Assembly: GCF_017591425.1 (NCBI RefSeq)
Contig: NW_024467121.1
Location: 16,070,707-16,134,706, forward strand
DNA length: 64,000 nucleotides
Origin: Ochotona curzoniae
Taxonomy: Eukaryota > Chordata > Mammalia > Lagomorpha > Ochotonidae
Direction: 5' to 3'
The translations under genes were made by a program, and so were the position numbers. A model generated the notes under the pieces. It searched no databases and was not told the origin of the DNA. It saw only the letters and a program-made list of their open reading frames with translations. How positions within the stretch are numbered: the first letter of the stretch is position 1; every line of letters starts with the position of its first letter. Of the stretch, positions 22,106 through 35,034 are shown one piece after another.

Positions 22106-24725
22106 AAGTCTTAGGTTATATTTCCACCCAACTATAGGAACTGTCAAATGATCATTGCATATACTCACTGAGGTGAGAAATGCTAGATGATTTTGCATAC
22201 AGAGGTAAATTTGATTTGGCAGAATCCAGAAGGTCTCAAAGAAGTCACAGTGCAGAATTTCATTTGAGATCATGAACAAGAAAAGAAACTAGACTAAAAA
22301 ATGATGCTTGCAATATTCTTTGATTCACATCATTTTTGCAAAGACCCATTTTACTTATTCTGATATTCAGAACTAGGCATCTTTGGATTGCTCCTTGCTC
22401 TAATTTCCTTGTTGGTGCGTTACTGTGTCCATTGATGGTGCCTGAGGTCGAGGCTGCTGTGATGCTGACCACAGTGTTGGACAATTTAGTGAAATGGACA
22501 CTAGGACATTGCCTTCCACTTACCTATCTTTTACATTTTCAGAATCACCTTTTTTAAAACCTTAGTAGTATCTTCCCACTTGTTTTGTCACTGCTTGCCT
22601 GTACCAGTCCCTCACTAGCCAGGCAGTTGTCTGTGGAGACGTACCGTCTTCTCCATCAAACAGCAGAGCCGCAACGTGCGGACTTGCTGCAGAGCCGGCC
22701 ACGAACCATAGGAGGCAAGGCATGCCTCACTTCCCCATGGCAGGTGTAAACACTGCAGGATAACAACTGCAGTTCCAGCTCCAGGCATTCCTGTTCTGCC
22801 TAATTAACAGTCTTGCTTCTGTCTGTGTAGATGAGGCAAATAGTTACTTGTTTTGATTCCAAGAATCAGTAACGGCTCCTTGTGACCCAAGACACTTGCC
22901 TTACCTGTTTATTGAGATTCAATAAATCAAAAAACTTTTCAACCCACAGTTAGTCATTAAGTTCTAAGTGAACAAAAGTGAAATGTCACTGAAAAGCCCT
23001 ACCTATTAAAAATCACTTTTACATATCTGATTTCACTTATCCCTACCAAATGTCCCATGCAGGAGGCATGGTGCCACCTGTCCCCGTGTAGTTATACTGG
23101 TACGGGTGCATAAGCCTTTCAACTGAGTTATAATTCTAAATTCTATGGATGAATTTCTTTTGGAGTGCATATGTTAGAAACAATATTTTTGGCACCTACA
23201 ACTAGTAGACCTGATTACAGGCCCTCTGAAATTAGATGTTGATTAGTTAGAAGGCAAAATGAAAAGATCATTAGCTTCTGTTGAAAAAAAAGTAGAAAAA
23301 AATTAGCCAACATTGGTCCCACCCACCTTCCTCCACACCTCCCCACCCTAATCAGAGGCACACATAGGTATGTGTCCCTCTCAGACATATAAACTATTAA
23401 AATGAAAATAAAACATTAACAAATATCAAAGTACATTAGAAAAGGATAACTGTAAAAAAATACCACTGATTATTTCTGTGGTGTACAGGGAAGAGGTGGC
23501 ACCTCCAAATTCAATGAACCTGAGTTATAATTTCAGTGTGATAATCTACCACCTTGGCGACTTCAGGAGTCTCAGAACTCTTACTTTTAAATGGATCTAT
23601 TGACTCTATCGTAAGAGTATCAAATTAGAAGTCAAATATAACACTTAACATAGTACACACTTTAATGCTGGCAAGCAGTACACTAGTCGAAAAAAAGCAA
23701 TAATAGTGGGAAAATAGTAGTGAAGGTAAAGAATTAAAATGATTTTAAGAACCTTGTGTGATATCAGAGTCTGCTATTTGACATTGTTCCACTCCATGCT
23801 ATTTAGTGTTTTCCATTTAAATGGACCTATACTTTTCCTTCCTTCCTTCTTATTCTCAATCCTCTAGATTCTTCTTTTCCCCAAAACTTACAGATCCAGC
23901 TACTGTTATAACAATATTTAGACATCATTAATCCATTAAGCGTACATTCCATGAAATGTGTCATCAAAGAATAACAGCAGTTTTTACTTCCATAGCAATA
24001 AAAAGTGGTTTCTGAAAAGTTCAGAGTTTCTTGAAAGAGAAAATGCGACTCTCCTTTCCATTTATGGTACCATCAGAAGTGAAACCAAGGGAGGAGAGTG
24101 AAGCGGAATGATTCTAACATGGAAATCCTGAAACCCGGGCAGAGATCAGCTAGCATAAACAGGACCACACATTTCCCTGTAAGCATATTGGAGTAGGGGG
24201 TCTTTCAAGGCCTCAAAAATTCCAGAATATCCCAGTAAAATGAAAAATAGACGTAGCGTAACTTAATTCTTTTAATCATCAAAATCTAACACAAATGTCC
24301 TTGTAACACATACTCTTTTAGAAGTTTGCAAAAGAAAGACATGGAAATATTGTTTTGAAGTATTTGTTTTGCTTCCTATAGCAGAGAAGATTTTAAAGAA
24401 GTAATTAGTTAAATAAAAGCCTGAAGTTAAGCAAATAATGAGCCAAATGGCTTTGTGGATTTGATAGATGAGTGCCTCGCCAAAAGGTGTAAGATATAAG
24501 CTGAACATGATCAGGAGAAAGACTGCAAGTGGTTACTGGCCGTTGGACGTTAGAAACCATCTGCTGAAGCCAGGTATGAGGATTCTGTTTACATTTATTT
24601 GCAAACCCTGAAGATTGGCTGTCAGAGATACTTTTTCAACGTGGATAATAATTTTTTAAAAAGTTAAGTCATTTCTAGTATCACACTATTTCTAGTGGTG
24701 ATCAAAGCTGGGTCAGAAGACATGA
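22106..24725. other. No recognised gene
   Basis: AT-rich sequence with chance open frames only. A slightly less AT-rich patch near 22,600-22,740 (CAGAGCCGCAACGTGCGGAC) is unassigned. A weak MIR-like similarity near 23,515-23,600 is too diverged to call. Confidence 0.55.
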
Positions 24726-24734
24726 ACCTGCGCA

Positions 24735-24793
24735 CCCATACGTGATGCCTGAAGCAGAAGCTCAGCCAGCTTAGTTATGGTGCTGGCCCCACT
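24735..24793 (-). mobile_element. CSINE head fragment, minus strand
   Basis: The reverse complement starts GGGGCCAGCACCATAACTAAG and includes GGCATCACGTATGGGTGC, which corresponds to the tRNA-like 5' end of a C-element. Only this 5' portion is recognisable. Confidence 0.6.
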
Positions 24794-25231
24794 AGATACA
24801 TAGTCTAAGGCTTAGATTTCCCCACAAGTGGAAAAAAAATCATCTCAGAATAGTTTGGTTTTATAATGTCTAAAAAATTAAGGCATTAGCATGAAAAAAA
24901 TTCCAGAGAAGTTGAAAGAAAAACATATTTGTTAAATAATTGAAGACAAAGGATATCGGCATATACAAGGGTATGTCTTAGGGGTAAGCTCACAACATAA
25001 CTATTTAAGTCATTGTTAACAGTCTGTGTTTTACTGTTTGCACGCTGCAAACATCCTCTGGTGTTTTAATGGTACCAGGGCAGCATCTGGTACACAAAAG
25101 TGTTTCTTCAGAAAATACAAGCACTTAAAAATGTAAAAAGATTTTATACTCAGATTTTGTGCGGTTTTTGTCTGAAAATATTCTATCAGGCCAGCTAGTA
25201 ATGTGTGGCCCATACAGCAGCTCATGAAATT

Positions 25232-25560
25232 TATTTTATCTTTAATTTATATTTATTGGAAAGGCAGATTTACAGAGGGAAGGAGAAACATAGAGAAAAA
25301 TCTTCCATCTGCTGGTTCATTCCCTAAACGGCCACAATGGCTGGACCTCAGCTGATCCAAAGCCAGGAGTCGGCAGCTTCCTCCTGGTCTCCCACTTGAG
25401 TGCATGGCCTCAAGGTTTTGAACCACCTTCTACTGTTTTCCTAAGCCACAAGCAGAGTACTGGATGGGAACTGAAGTAGCTGGAACACAAACCAGTGCCC
25501 ATTTAGGGTGCTAGCACTTGGAGGTGGAAGATTAGCCAATTGAGTCAATGCACTGGCCCC
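25232..25560 (-). mobile_element. Full-length CSINE, minus strand
   Basis: On the + strand it begins with a T-rich ATTTATATTTATTGGAAAGGCAGATTTACAGAG and passes through CATCTGCTGGTTCATTCCC, AAGCCAGGAGTCGGCAGC, CTCCTGGTCTCCCACTTGAGTGCA, CCACAAGCAGAGTACTGGATGGGAA and ACCAGTGCCCATTTAGGGTGC to CACTGGCCCC. This is the complete reverse C-element, moderately diverged. I did not find a clear target-site duplication. Confidence 0.9.
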
Positions 25561-26538
25561 ATGGCTTTCTCTTCTGCCGCATCCACCTCCCAAATTCTGA
25601 GTCACCTACATCAATAGCCTCACACTAGCCTGGAATACTTACTTTCCTTTCTGAAGTTCTGAGTTCCAAGTTCCCTGATGGCCTCAGGCAACAGGGTCCT
25701 GGAGACCAGATGTTGCTCACCTGACCTAGAAAGGACGCCAGGCAGGGCCAGCCAAGCATTCTTCCACAGCACACATTCTGGCTCCTATAACAGGCCAGGA
25801 GAAAGGGCAGCCTCCCAGTCCAAGCCTGCCTTCAAGGCCTCTGACCCAGCCACCTCCTCCCAAGCCCAAGGTTGGGCCTGATCACTTCCCCAAGAAAAAC
25901 ACAACCATGAAGTTTGATGATCACGACACCTCTCCCCGACTCACCACCAGCCACGGGGCTTCCTCGGGTCCTGGGTCAAGGAAGTACTTGATCTTTTCTC
26001 CTGAAGCAGAGTCTAACCTGGAACATAGCCCTAACTGCTTCCAGCTGAACCAGATGGGTTTCCAGTGTCTTCTGGCTGTGCATTTTCCATAAGAATTCCA
26101 AGAATTCCCATCTATAAAAATCTGAGAATGGCAGAGGGCAGGGTGCATGGGACTGGGGCCCCTGGGGAGGCAGCCTGGTCCATTCATTTTATTGGATTAT
26201 GTGTAGTGTTCTACCTAACGGTTCTTAGGTAACTGGGAGTGCTTTGACACACATGACACCAGAGCAGGTCTGGTGGGGGTCCTGAGCTGGTGGGAAGTGG
26301 TTGGCTGAGCTTTGGCCCTGCCATGGACTTGAAGTGGGTAATGGAGATGTTGGTCATCTCCCATCACTTCCTCAGCCTGCTCTGCTGTATAGTGTGGCCC
26401 CCGCTTTGCAACTAATAACTATTGAGAGGGGGAATAAAAAAGGAGAGTGGGAGTGGTCAAGAAGGTGGGAAGTGTGGTCCCAAGGCCATCACACACCTCA
26501 GCAGAGTCGAGGGTGAGTCCAGACCACTGGGGGCCATT

Positions 26539-26586
<48 letters not shown>

Positions 26587-27054
26587 TTATAATTCAGACT
26601 AAAACAAGTATTTACCCACTACCTTGCAATGTACTGATCAGCCACAAAAATGGGATCTGCTAGAGTAGCGTTTCCTCTTACCCATCCCCTAGGTCATGTG
26701 ATTGCAAAGCTCAAGTGTCTAGAATTCCCTCGCTAGAAGACCAAAGTGTGAGCCTCACTAAAAGCCCAAAGTCCAGCCAACCCTAACACCACAAGGGCAT
26801 ACTGCTGAACTCTGTAGAGCAAGCTGCCCCAGTAGAAAAAGGAATGGCTCCACAGGATGAATGTCCAGCCTTGAGGTCATCATAATAAGACATATGCAGG
26901 AGCTACTACCCAGGGAAAACAGCGACTGGAACAAGAGGTTTCCTGAACAGCATCACATCTATAAGTAACCAACCCAAGAATCACTTCTATTTTTCATACT
27001 GTCCTTTTCAAAAAGTTCCTCTTGGCAACAGCCACTTATTTTGTTTGTTTCCTG
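25561..27054. other. GC-richer unassigned block with a compound microsatellite
   Basis: From about 25,640 to 26,520 the sequence is clearly less AT-rich than the window. It holds several short frames (25678-25881, 25907-26092 plus; 25921-26187 minus) with no recognised domain. It includes the TC/AC microsatellite at 26538-26587. It may be a retroelement internal or LTR region I cannot name. Evidence for a protein-coding exon is absent. Confidence 0.45.
26538..26587. repeat. (TC)n(AC)n compound microsatellite
   Basis: About 26 bases of TC followed by about 23 bases of AC, uninterrupted. The same architecture occurs at 18361-18410. Confidence 0.95.
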
Positions 27055-27057
27055 TTT

Positions 27058-27348
27058 GTTTCTTTTAAGTTTTATTTCTTTTCTTGGAAAGTAAGAGAGA
27101 AAAGAAGGCAGAGAGCTTCTATTCCCTGGTTCACTCTCTAAATGACTGCAATGGCCAGAGATGAACAATCTGAAGCCAGGAGTTTCCTACAGGTCTCCCA
27201 TGATGGGCAAGGACCCAAGGACTTGTGTCACCCTCTGCTGCCTTCCCAGGCCAATAACAGGGAGCTGGATTGGAAGCAGAGCAGCCAGGACATGATCCGG
27301 CACCATAGGGGATGCCGGGGGCAGCAAGTGAAAGATTAGCCTGTTTAT
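27058..27348 (-). mobile_element. CSINE, minus strand
   Basis: TTCTTTTAAGTTTTATTTC, GGAAAGTAAGAGAGAAAAGAAGGCAGAGAG, GGTTCACTCTCTAAATGACTGCAATGGCC, GAAGCCAGGAGTTTCC, CCCAGGCCAATAACAGGGAGCTGGATTGGAAGCAG and GATCCGGCACCATAGGGGATGCCGG follow the reverse C-element in order. The head end is degraded. Confidence 0.85.
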
Positions 27349-27707
27349 CCACCTCACTGTCTCTGGTAACAGCCACTTGTTCATGCAATTGACTCATTAT
27401 CTAGCAGTAATACTATCACAAATAATAATAAAGATTAAAGTACCATTAATGGCAGTTGTGAAGCTCAACAGAAATTGAGATAGTCAATCAGTAATTGGCT
27501 AGTCTTTAGAGCTGAGAAGTATTCTTCAAACGTACCAATGAATAAAGTTGTATATGGCCACAAGATGAGTACTAAAACCTACTTCAATTACGAATAGCTA
27601 TACTTAACTCATTCTTTCTGTTCAGACATAAGATAGTCTCCACAAAATCATGAACTCTGGTCTCCTTTCTCTTATGAATCATCACAGCTTTCTTCTGTCA
27701 TGGAAAA

Positions 27708-27733
27708 ATTGTGTGTGTATCACACACACACAT
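27708..27733. repeat. Short GT/CA inverted repeat
   Basis: GTGTGTGTATCACACACACACA forms a self-complementary hairpin of alternating purine-pyrimidine sequence. Confidence 0.7.
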
Positions 27734-30700
27734 ACAGAGGGGGATCATGAGAAATAAGCAATATCAAGATCAGATGTTTAACTGATTTGGAGGAGTTTGA
27801 AGAAAATTTCATTGAGACTTGGCAGTCTCTATTCTCCTATCACAGAACCACCCACTCTCCTCCCTGAAGGCCTATCCATGATTCATTTCCAAATTATCTG
27901 TCCTTGGGAATATTGTTTTTCTTGATCCCTTTTAACTTCCTTTGATCTACTTTAATCAGTTTAATATCCCTAATTGTTTTTTATCTGGAAACATTCATTG
28001 CATCTATTTCATCTGATACAGCCTATTCCCTGTCTGCCAGTTTAATTTCCTTAGAAAATCTGGAGCAAAATAAGAGGATGTTGCATGTGAGCAAAGAGGA
28101 GGGGGAACTGGTGTTAGAGAAATTAAAACAGTGTTATTCACAAAGTTCTGATATGCTGTTTTCAGACTTTGATGCTTTTAAACCTCAAATATGGTGTTTC
28201 TCATGATATTTTTCTTTTAAGTTAAAACCAGAATAGTTTTTCATATATAACAAAAGAACTAGTCTGTTTTACATAGTAAAAATCAAATGTTTTACCTAAT
28301 AAAATTTGCTAGTTCTGTCAGCATAGTGGCATCCCAAATCCACGGTGATCTTTATGGCCTAAATATGGCAGGTACTAAGATTTTCTCACACGTGAACATA
28401 GCCTTTCAATACAAATAGTTTTAAATACATGTGCCCATCGATTACCTGGGAATACAATTTTATATTCACGTGTTAATATTCATATGGCTGGTAGCTGTTT
28501 TGCAGCAATCAGATGGTGACAATGCAGGGCAACGGGAGGAAGAATCAAGAATGAAGACACAGAATCAATCATGTTCTTCTGAAATGAAACTGATACAGCA
28601 AGGTAATCTAAGAAAATGCATTTACAAGTTCCAGAAGCAGACAGCACTCCTTTTCCACCTGCAGAGAGATCAACTAGGAAAGCTGTGTGTCTGGGGGCAC
28701 TTCATGTGCAGAGCCATCTCTGGTGCTGAGTCTGGAGAGATTTCCTGTTTTGCCCTTTGCACCAGTCTTGGACCATTTCGCACCACGGAGATATGCAGAG
28801 CTTCTTTGAAGGGAGTTCCTTTTCTGGCTTCACATGGAGTTACTTAAACATCTGGTAGGAGTAGGTGTCAAACCACAAATAAAACTTCCCTTGACTCATG
28901 GGGAGAAAGGTAGCGATTTCCACTTGACCTCTCCAAGTAAAAATACAAATGCTACTGTTCCTCCGTCAATCTTCATTCCTCAGAAGGTACTTAGTCCTTC
29001 AAAGTGCTTTCCCTTTTGTTCTTTTTCATTGTTGAACTCCGCAAATATAACATAAGCTTTTTAGTGTCAGGTTTTAGTTTTAGATTAATGATAAGGAAGA
29101 TTCCGTGGCTTCATAGTCTGCTCAGTACAGAACCCAACACAGGAACACTAACAAATGAATGTTTCAGGATGCTACTGAAGTTGTTTAATATTTACTCTTA
29201 GTTTTATTTCCTTTTCTTATGACAAGCAGCAGCAATGCTTCCCTCCAACACACTCAATTCCTTTCAAGGTTTATGTGTTTCATTTTTCTGACAACTGAAA
29301 TGTGCAACTTGTTAGGTTGTTTGAGAAGTTATTTGCGATTGTCTCAAAATCTAAAATGAATTTGTGAAGAGAGCTGCAAACTTCCCTGTTTGAGTGGAAG
29401 TTGTTGTTTTGGTTAACCACTTCACTTCCCCAGCTTCAGTGAGAGGGTCTAGCCTTCCTCACTCCCACCACAGCCCTAACCATCTTAAACAAAACCACGA
29501 GTCTTTGAGTTCGTGCAGCACTTTCCATATCATCCAGTAATGTCCCTTTCAATACTTCATCACAAATTAAGCAGCGTCTCCTTCCTTGTTGGCTGATGTG
29601 CATATTGAATTAGGAAACAATCCTTTACTAGATGCTAACACACACCAGCCTTCTCATCTTAATGCAATCCAGCCATGGCTGAGATAATCAACAACATTCA
29701 TTGCTCCAACTGAATTCTTGGTATTTTACCCCATGCAAATATTTTTACATTTAGCTGTTTCTTATTGGTTCATTAATTTACACATGCATTAATCCACCAA
29801 GCATTGGAAAAGTGTTTCCTCTAGTCATAAAATGGACTTAAGTTACCAGGAATTAATAAGGGGTAAAAAAGGAAATCAAACCAAAATTTCACAAGAAGCA
29901 CATAGTAGCATAGGAAATAGTATTCATTTATTTGATATATGTAAAGTTAGATTTAAGCAAGTACCACTTAGCATGTATCAGTACCATAGGAATGGAAAGT
30001 AAGAAAATAGTTAATCATATATGTGTGACAAAAGAGTGGTCATTTGGAAAATTTGGAATTGGTTCAGTGAAGAGGTAGTGATTTAAAAAAATAAACAAAA
30101 ATATGTGAGAGGATCATATGAGCAATAAAGAAAATTGATCGAACAAATACGATCTCAGTGGTAGTGTGGAGATTTGGAAAATAGCCAACTGTCTCTTTAT
30201 GAAGTCGTTTGTATCTTTAGAGTTCTGAAGGCCTATCTTTTCAAAACTTTCAGTGCCAAAAATAACGATGTCCTGTTTCTTGAGAGTAATGTCTTATCTA
30301 AAGATTCATGAGAGAGTTTCCCTGCACTAAGGTATTTATTTATTTATTTTAAGAAAATGTTACCCAAAGTTTGGTTTACAACAATGGAAAAATGCATCTT
30401 CCCTTGGGAATCTGAAGATATGTCCTCCCTGCACATGCTTGAGTGTAGGACAAATAGGGGATGGTTTCTACTGTTACAAATCATATTTTGTGGGTAATTC
30501 TATTTAAACCTCTGAAGGACCGCCTTTGTGTTGTGATGACTGCCAAGTAGGGCAGCAAGGAACACCACTGCTAGCTTAGGTACTCGCTGTTTGCAGAGTG
30601 CGGAGAAGCAAAAATGGCACATCAACCCCTGCTTGAGCAAACCTGTGTGTGTACAACAAGTGTATTAAACAGTTAAAAGTGTTGCTAAAACACTATGATC

Positions 30701-32439
30701 ACCATCAGGTGCGTTGTATAGAAAGTCAGAACTGCACTTGGAAATGGTAAGGGTCACAAACTCAGACAACATAGAAGACAACATCCAGTCAAGAGCAGTA
30801 CTGGGAAATATATGGGGTTTTGTTTGTTTCTTTGTTTTTGAGAAACAGAAGAGACTTCTTGAAGAGGTGCTGTTCAGTGTCAGAGAACTGTAAGAAAAAA
30901 ACATTGCCTAACTTTTTAAGCCTACATTTTCTGCATGAGAATTATTTCACCTTAGCTTATTTTATTAAAATGTTGTGAACTTGTAATAGGGAGATAACTG
31001 GGAATATGCTGTTACAGCCTCCACCCTGTTTATGCTGCACAATGCTGTATCCTGGCTTCAGATGACAGTAAACAAACAAAATCCTAACATAAAATAGTAA
31101 TGGGAACCAGGAAGAAGATTTATTATGAATGCACTGGGAGTGTTGTTTCTCTTCTTTGCAATGAAGGAATTGGGTATGCTCATAGCAACAAATTAAAAAT
31201 GTTTAAGGTCCTAAAAGACACAATTTATACCGCCCCCCCCCCTAAAAAAAAGAGAAAACTAGAGAGGAAGAACTTTGATGACTCACTCTGCTCCACCATG
31301 GTTTCAACCTTAACTTCTTCATATTTCAAAGTCCTGTGGTTACCAGGTGGAAGAACCCTCCTGGTCATACGCAGAGGGAGAGAGCCTTAGGCCCATGTCG
31401 CGGCCTCACATTGTCACCCCTCCACCAGGGGTTGGCTGAAATTAGGATAAAGCTGCAGAGCCACTCAAAGCCCACACTGATTTTTATCTGCTTATTGTTT
31501 GTTTCCCTTCTTTCTTTCTCCTATTTCCTTATAACCATTAGTGGAGAAAACAGATTCTACCACTACAAGAGGCAATAGCATTAATTTTTCATTTTCTGGG
31601 CAAAATAATAATGTATGCTTGGCTAAGCGATAGTATGCGGCCTCCATCATGTGAAGAAAAGGGAGTGTGATCCCGATTCAGAAATTGGAGGACAGCTCCT
31701 TGTCCCTCTCTCTGCCATTTGTACCTGCTCTATATTGATATTGCCCTGGATATTTTATCTGTCTCTTCATCTTTGAAGTTTCATCCACAAGAAGTTACTT
31801 TATCAGTCAACTTATATTTCAACCTCTAAACATGGTACAGAATCAAATTAAACCACAGATAATTTTGTTCTGAACACTGTGTGTCATGTGTAATTGCAAT
31901 AGCGATAGGGGCAAAAACACCCTAATTTTAAGCCTTTTGTTATGAATCCATATCTCTTCTGTGAAATCAGAATGTCAGTCTTGCATCACCAGAAGCCAAA
32001 TAAAAAAATGTATCAAGCTGTTAGACAGGATATGACACTGATTCAATAAGGCATTGGGGTGTGTGAAAAAAAGTCATTGGTAGAAGAAAATAGGACGAAA
32101 GCAATATTGGCTAACATTTTCTTGTTATTAGTGTCCTTTTTAATATCTAACATTTTATGGTACTTTATATTGGTTCAAAGTCTCAATCTCAGCAGCACTT
32201 AAATAAACTCTGATTCAGAAACTCGCATTCTGTATTTTAAATGTGTGGTTTTTAACATGCTTATGTATCTCTTTATTTTTTTTATTATTTTTCCAATCAC
32301 ATAAGTTCAATTGTGAGGCATCTCTCAGACATGTTGAAACAAAGTTGTACTGTTTTAATGAAAAGCTAATTGTGTATCTCAGACTTTTTTAATGTTTTAG
32401 AGACTTTTGTCACACAGATTTTTTATGTTTATGATTATC

Positions 32440-32515
32440 GTAAAATAAAATAATAAAATATATTATTAATAATATGTATAATATAAATAATAAAAACAAT
32501 AAATAATAAAAATAG
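32440..32515. repeat. AAT/ATA low-complexity sequence
   Basis: Imperfect AATA and AATAAT repetition, about 75 bp of nearly pure A and T. Confidence 0.85.
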
Positions 32516-32834
32516 TTAGATTTGTCAATACATTACATTTCAGTACCAAGAAAACTATTTTTGAGTTTTAATGTGAAAGTGACTAAGTCATTTTAATCTA
32601 TGGTTTCTTTATTTATATATAACTTCCTGACAGTTGTCATAGTCTGTTCTTAGCAAACTTTTTAATATATAAATATACAGGTAAATATAAAGAGATTTTG
32701 AAAGAGCCTATCAAAGAAATTCCATTTTATTACAATCTTGTATGGAATCATCTTTAATTTTTCCAAGTAAAATAGTGACTATTTTCAAAGTATTTCTCTC
32801 GAACATTTATTTACTACTTAAAAAAAAAATAATA

Positions 32835-33158
32835 GGGCCCGGCGGCGTGGCCTAGCAGCTAAAGTCTTTGCCTTAAACACTGCCGAGATCCCATATGGGC
32901 ACCAGTTCTAATCCCAGTCACCCCGCTTCCCATCCAGCTCCCTGCCTGTGGCCTGGGAAAGCAGTCGAGGACGGCCCAAAGCCTTGGGACCTTGCACCCG
33001 CGCGGGAGACCAGGAAGAAGTTCCTGGCTTCGGATCGGCACAGTACCGGCCATTGCGCTCACTAGGGGAGTAAATCATCAGACGGAAGATCTTCCTCTCT
33101 GTCTCTCCTCCTCTGTGTTTTTCTGACTTTGTTTTAAAAATAAATCTTAAAAAAAATA
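32835..33158 (+). mobile_element. Full-length young CSINE
   Basis: GGGCCCGGCGGCGTGGCCTAGC head with A box TGGCCTAGCAGC, near-consensus B box AGTTCTAATCC, ATCCCATATGGG, GGCCTGGGAAAGCAGTCGAGGACGG, CACCCGCGCGGGAGACC, GCTTCGGATCGGC, CATTGCGCTCACTAGGGGAGTAAATC and AAAATAAATCTTAAAAAAA. Nearly intact with many CpGs, so recent. It inserted next to an A-run that blurs the target-site duplication. Confidence 0.95.
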
Positions 33159-33217
33159 CCTTCTAAAGCTATTCATCCTGAGACTCTTCGTAGAAAGTTT
33201 AGCGATATCCAATCATT

Positions 33218-33530
33218 TCTTAGCTCCTTGGCTCCTGCCATGGCTTAACAGAGTAAGCTTCTACTTCCAGGACTGGCATCCCATATGGGTGCTGGCTTGT
33301 GTCCCAGCTGCTTCACTTTTGATCCCACTCCCTGTTTATTGCTGGGGAAAACAGCACAGGACGGCTCAAGTTCTTGGGTCTCTGCACCCAGTGGGGAGAA
33401 CCACAAGAAGCTCCTGGCTCCTGGCTGCAGATCACCTCAGCTCTGACCTGTGTACCATTTCAGAGAGAATCTTTCCTTTGCTCTGTAACTGCTTTTCAGA
33501 TAAACATAAAATACATATTCAGAAAAATAA
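33218..33530 (+). mobile_element. Older CSINE, directly following a young one
   Basis: CTTGGCTCCTGCCATGGCTTAACAG head, GGCATCCCATATGGGTGCTGGC, CCCACTCCCTGTTTATTGCTGGGGAAAACAGCACAGGACGG, CTCCTGGCTCCTGGCTGCAGATC, CTGTAACTGCTTTTCAGATAAACATAAAATAC. It is moderately diverged and in the same orientation as the copy 60 bp upstream. Confidence 0.85.
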
Positions 33531-34691
33531 AACGGAGGGCAGCCATGTGATGTGCTTTTTACGATGCATACTTTTAAAATAGGTTAGAATTTCAAGATAC
33601 CCTAAACTGTGCACTATTTGTATAATACTCAATGAAGTTTATGCAATATACTTACAATGCATTTTCTAGGTGTTTTTCACATCTCTTAGCTTTGAAGAGA
33701 ATTTGCTGCATAAGATGTAATGTCCAGAACCAACGGTCAAGGGTGTGAAACGCAAGTGACTTCTGAATAAGTGAGAGAATATGAAGCACAATTATTTTTT
33801 ACAGAATACGTGCAGATATAGAGTCGTTTGTCACTGAAGAATGGGTGGGGTCACTTAGGAATATGGTCCAAATCCTATGGCTCCAGCAATGCCATTGCAT
33901 TCTGTATTACAAGAATAATGAGAGTCCAGTGATGGACTCACCTAGAAGTGTTGCATCTGAGAAAATCAATGCCCAATTTTGGACACAGTTCAGATCTATA
34001 AGGTGTTGCCTCTTTAAAGTCACCTACAATTAAATGGAAGAAGTAAGTTTTCATGCTGCTTAATGAAAGGTAGCTGAAGTCCACTTGCTTTTTATTTTTC
34101 TTCAAGGTTGGTTAAAGCATCTTTTTTAGGTACTTTCCTGCCAATTGTGGGGAAAAAAAATTGGAAACATCTTTTGGGAGGTAAACTACAGTTTCAGTTA
34201 ATACTCTGACTTAACTTACAGCAACTTAACTGAAACAATGTATAGTGGAGTTTGTACCTGAAGAAAGTCTAGTTATTTTGAGGATTTTATTTCTAAAATT
34301 TATGAAACAACTGCTGATCTCTCTTTTGTAACAAAAAGCAGTAGTTTAAAGAAGCTAATCAAAAACAATGTGAAATTTTCTCTTTCAAGCAAAAAGAAAG
34401 AAACAGACTGTTGGGGGTATATGAAGGAAAAAAAGAACTTTAAATGCAATGCAGTGTTTCAGATCTATTGGCCTCTAAAATTACCATTTTAATAACATAT
34501 TCCATGCAAGGAAAACTAAGTATTGCAGCTAGATGAATGTGAAGAAGAACAAAATTGTAAATAGTATCTTTGTTGTCTTTTCAATAAATGGATTAGGATA
34601 TAAATCTAGTCTCAAATTGCATGCAGAATATTTCATGCAAGCAGTATTTTGTAACACTAACAAAGAATAAAAATACACTTATATTGATAAT
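33531..34691. other. No recognised feature
   Basis: AT-rich DNA between two CSINE copies. No gene signal. Confidence 0.6.
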
Positions 34692-34705
34692 GACCTGTAG
34701 GATTC
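34692..34705. repeat. Target-site duplication, left copy
   Basis: GACCTGTAGGATTC, identical to 35021-35034. Confidence 0.93.
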
Positions 34706-35020
34706 TTTTCTTTTTTTAACATTTTTTTTTTATTGGAAAGGTAGATATCTAGAAAGGAACATCCACCCCATGGTTCACTCCCCAAGCAGCTGCAACAGCT
34801 GGAGTTGAGCATATCTGAAACCAGGAGCCTGGAGCCTCTTCCTGGTCTCCTATGTGGTTACAGGGTCCCAAGTCTTTGGACCATCCTCAACTGCTTTCCC
34901 AGGCTACAAGCAGGGAGCTGGATGGGAAGTGGGGCCACAGGAACACAACTAGCACCCATATGGGATCCCGGAGCGTGTGCAAGGCAAGGACTTAAGCTGC
35001 TATGCTATCGCTCTGGGCCC
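34706..35020 (-). mobile_element. Full-length CSINE, minus strand, exact target-site duplication
   Basis: Poly(T) and ATTGGAAAGGTAGATATC at the left, GGTTCACTCCCCAAGCAGCTGCAAC, CTTCCTGGTCTCCTATGTGG, CAACTGCTTTCCCAGGCTACAAGCAGGGAGCTGGATGGGAAG and GCACCCATATGGGATCCC, ending GCTCTGGGCCC. The element is bounded precisely by a perfect 14-bp duplication, so both ends are known to the base. Confidence 0.95.
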
Positions 35021-35034
35021 GACCTGTAGGATTC
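35021..35034. repeat. Target-site duplication, right copy
   Basis: GACCTGTAGGATTC, identical to 34692-34705. Confidence 0.93.

Larger units (their letters stand above)
27349..32834. other. Block without recognised gene or young repeat
   Basis: No CSINE or L1 is recognised over 5.5 kb. The 138-codon frame 28431-28847 plus starts with a hydrophobic segment, but the remainder looks random and there is no family match, so I treat it as chance. A short inverted GT/CA pair lies at 27708-27732. AT-rich low-complexity sequence runs 32,440-32,515. Confidence 0.5.

Noticed and set aside
23515..23600. MIR-like order of words
   Set aside because: Only weak matches to the MIR core; below what I would support by eye.
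25678..26187. Neighbouring 67-, 61- and 88-codon frames in GC-richer DNA
   Set aside because: No domain, no splice or start context, and frames on opposite strands overlap; considered incidental.
28431..28847. 138-codon open frame with a hydrophobic N-terminal stretch
   Set aside because: No recognisable domain, no repeat or gene context, and a length plausible by chance across six frames of 64 kb.
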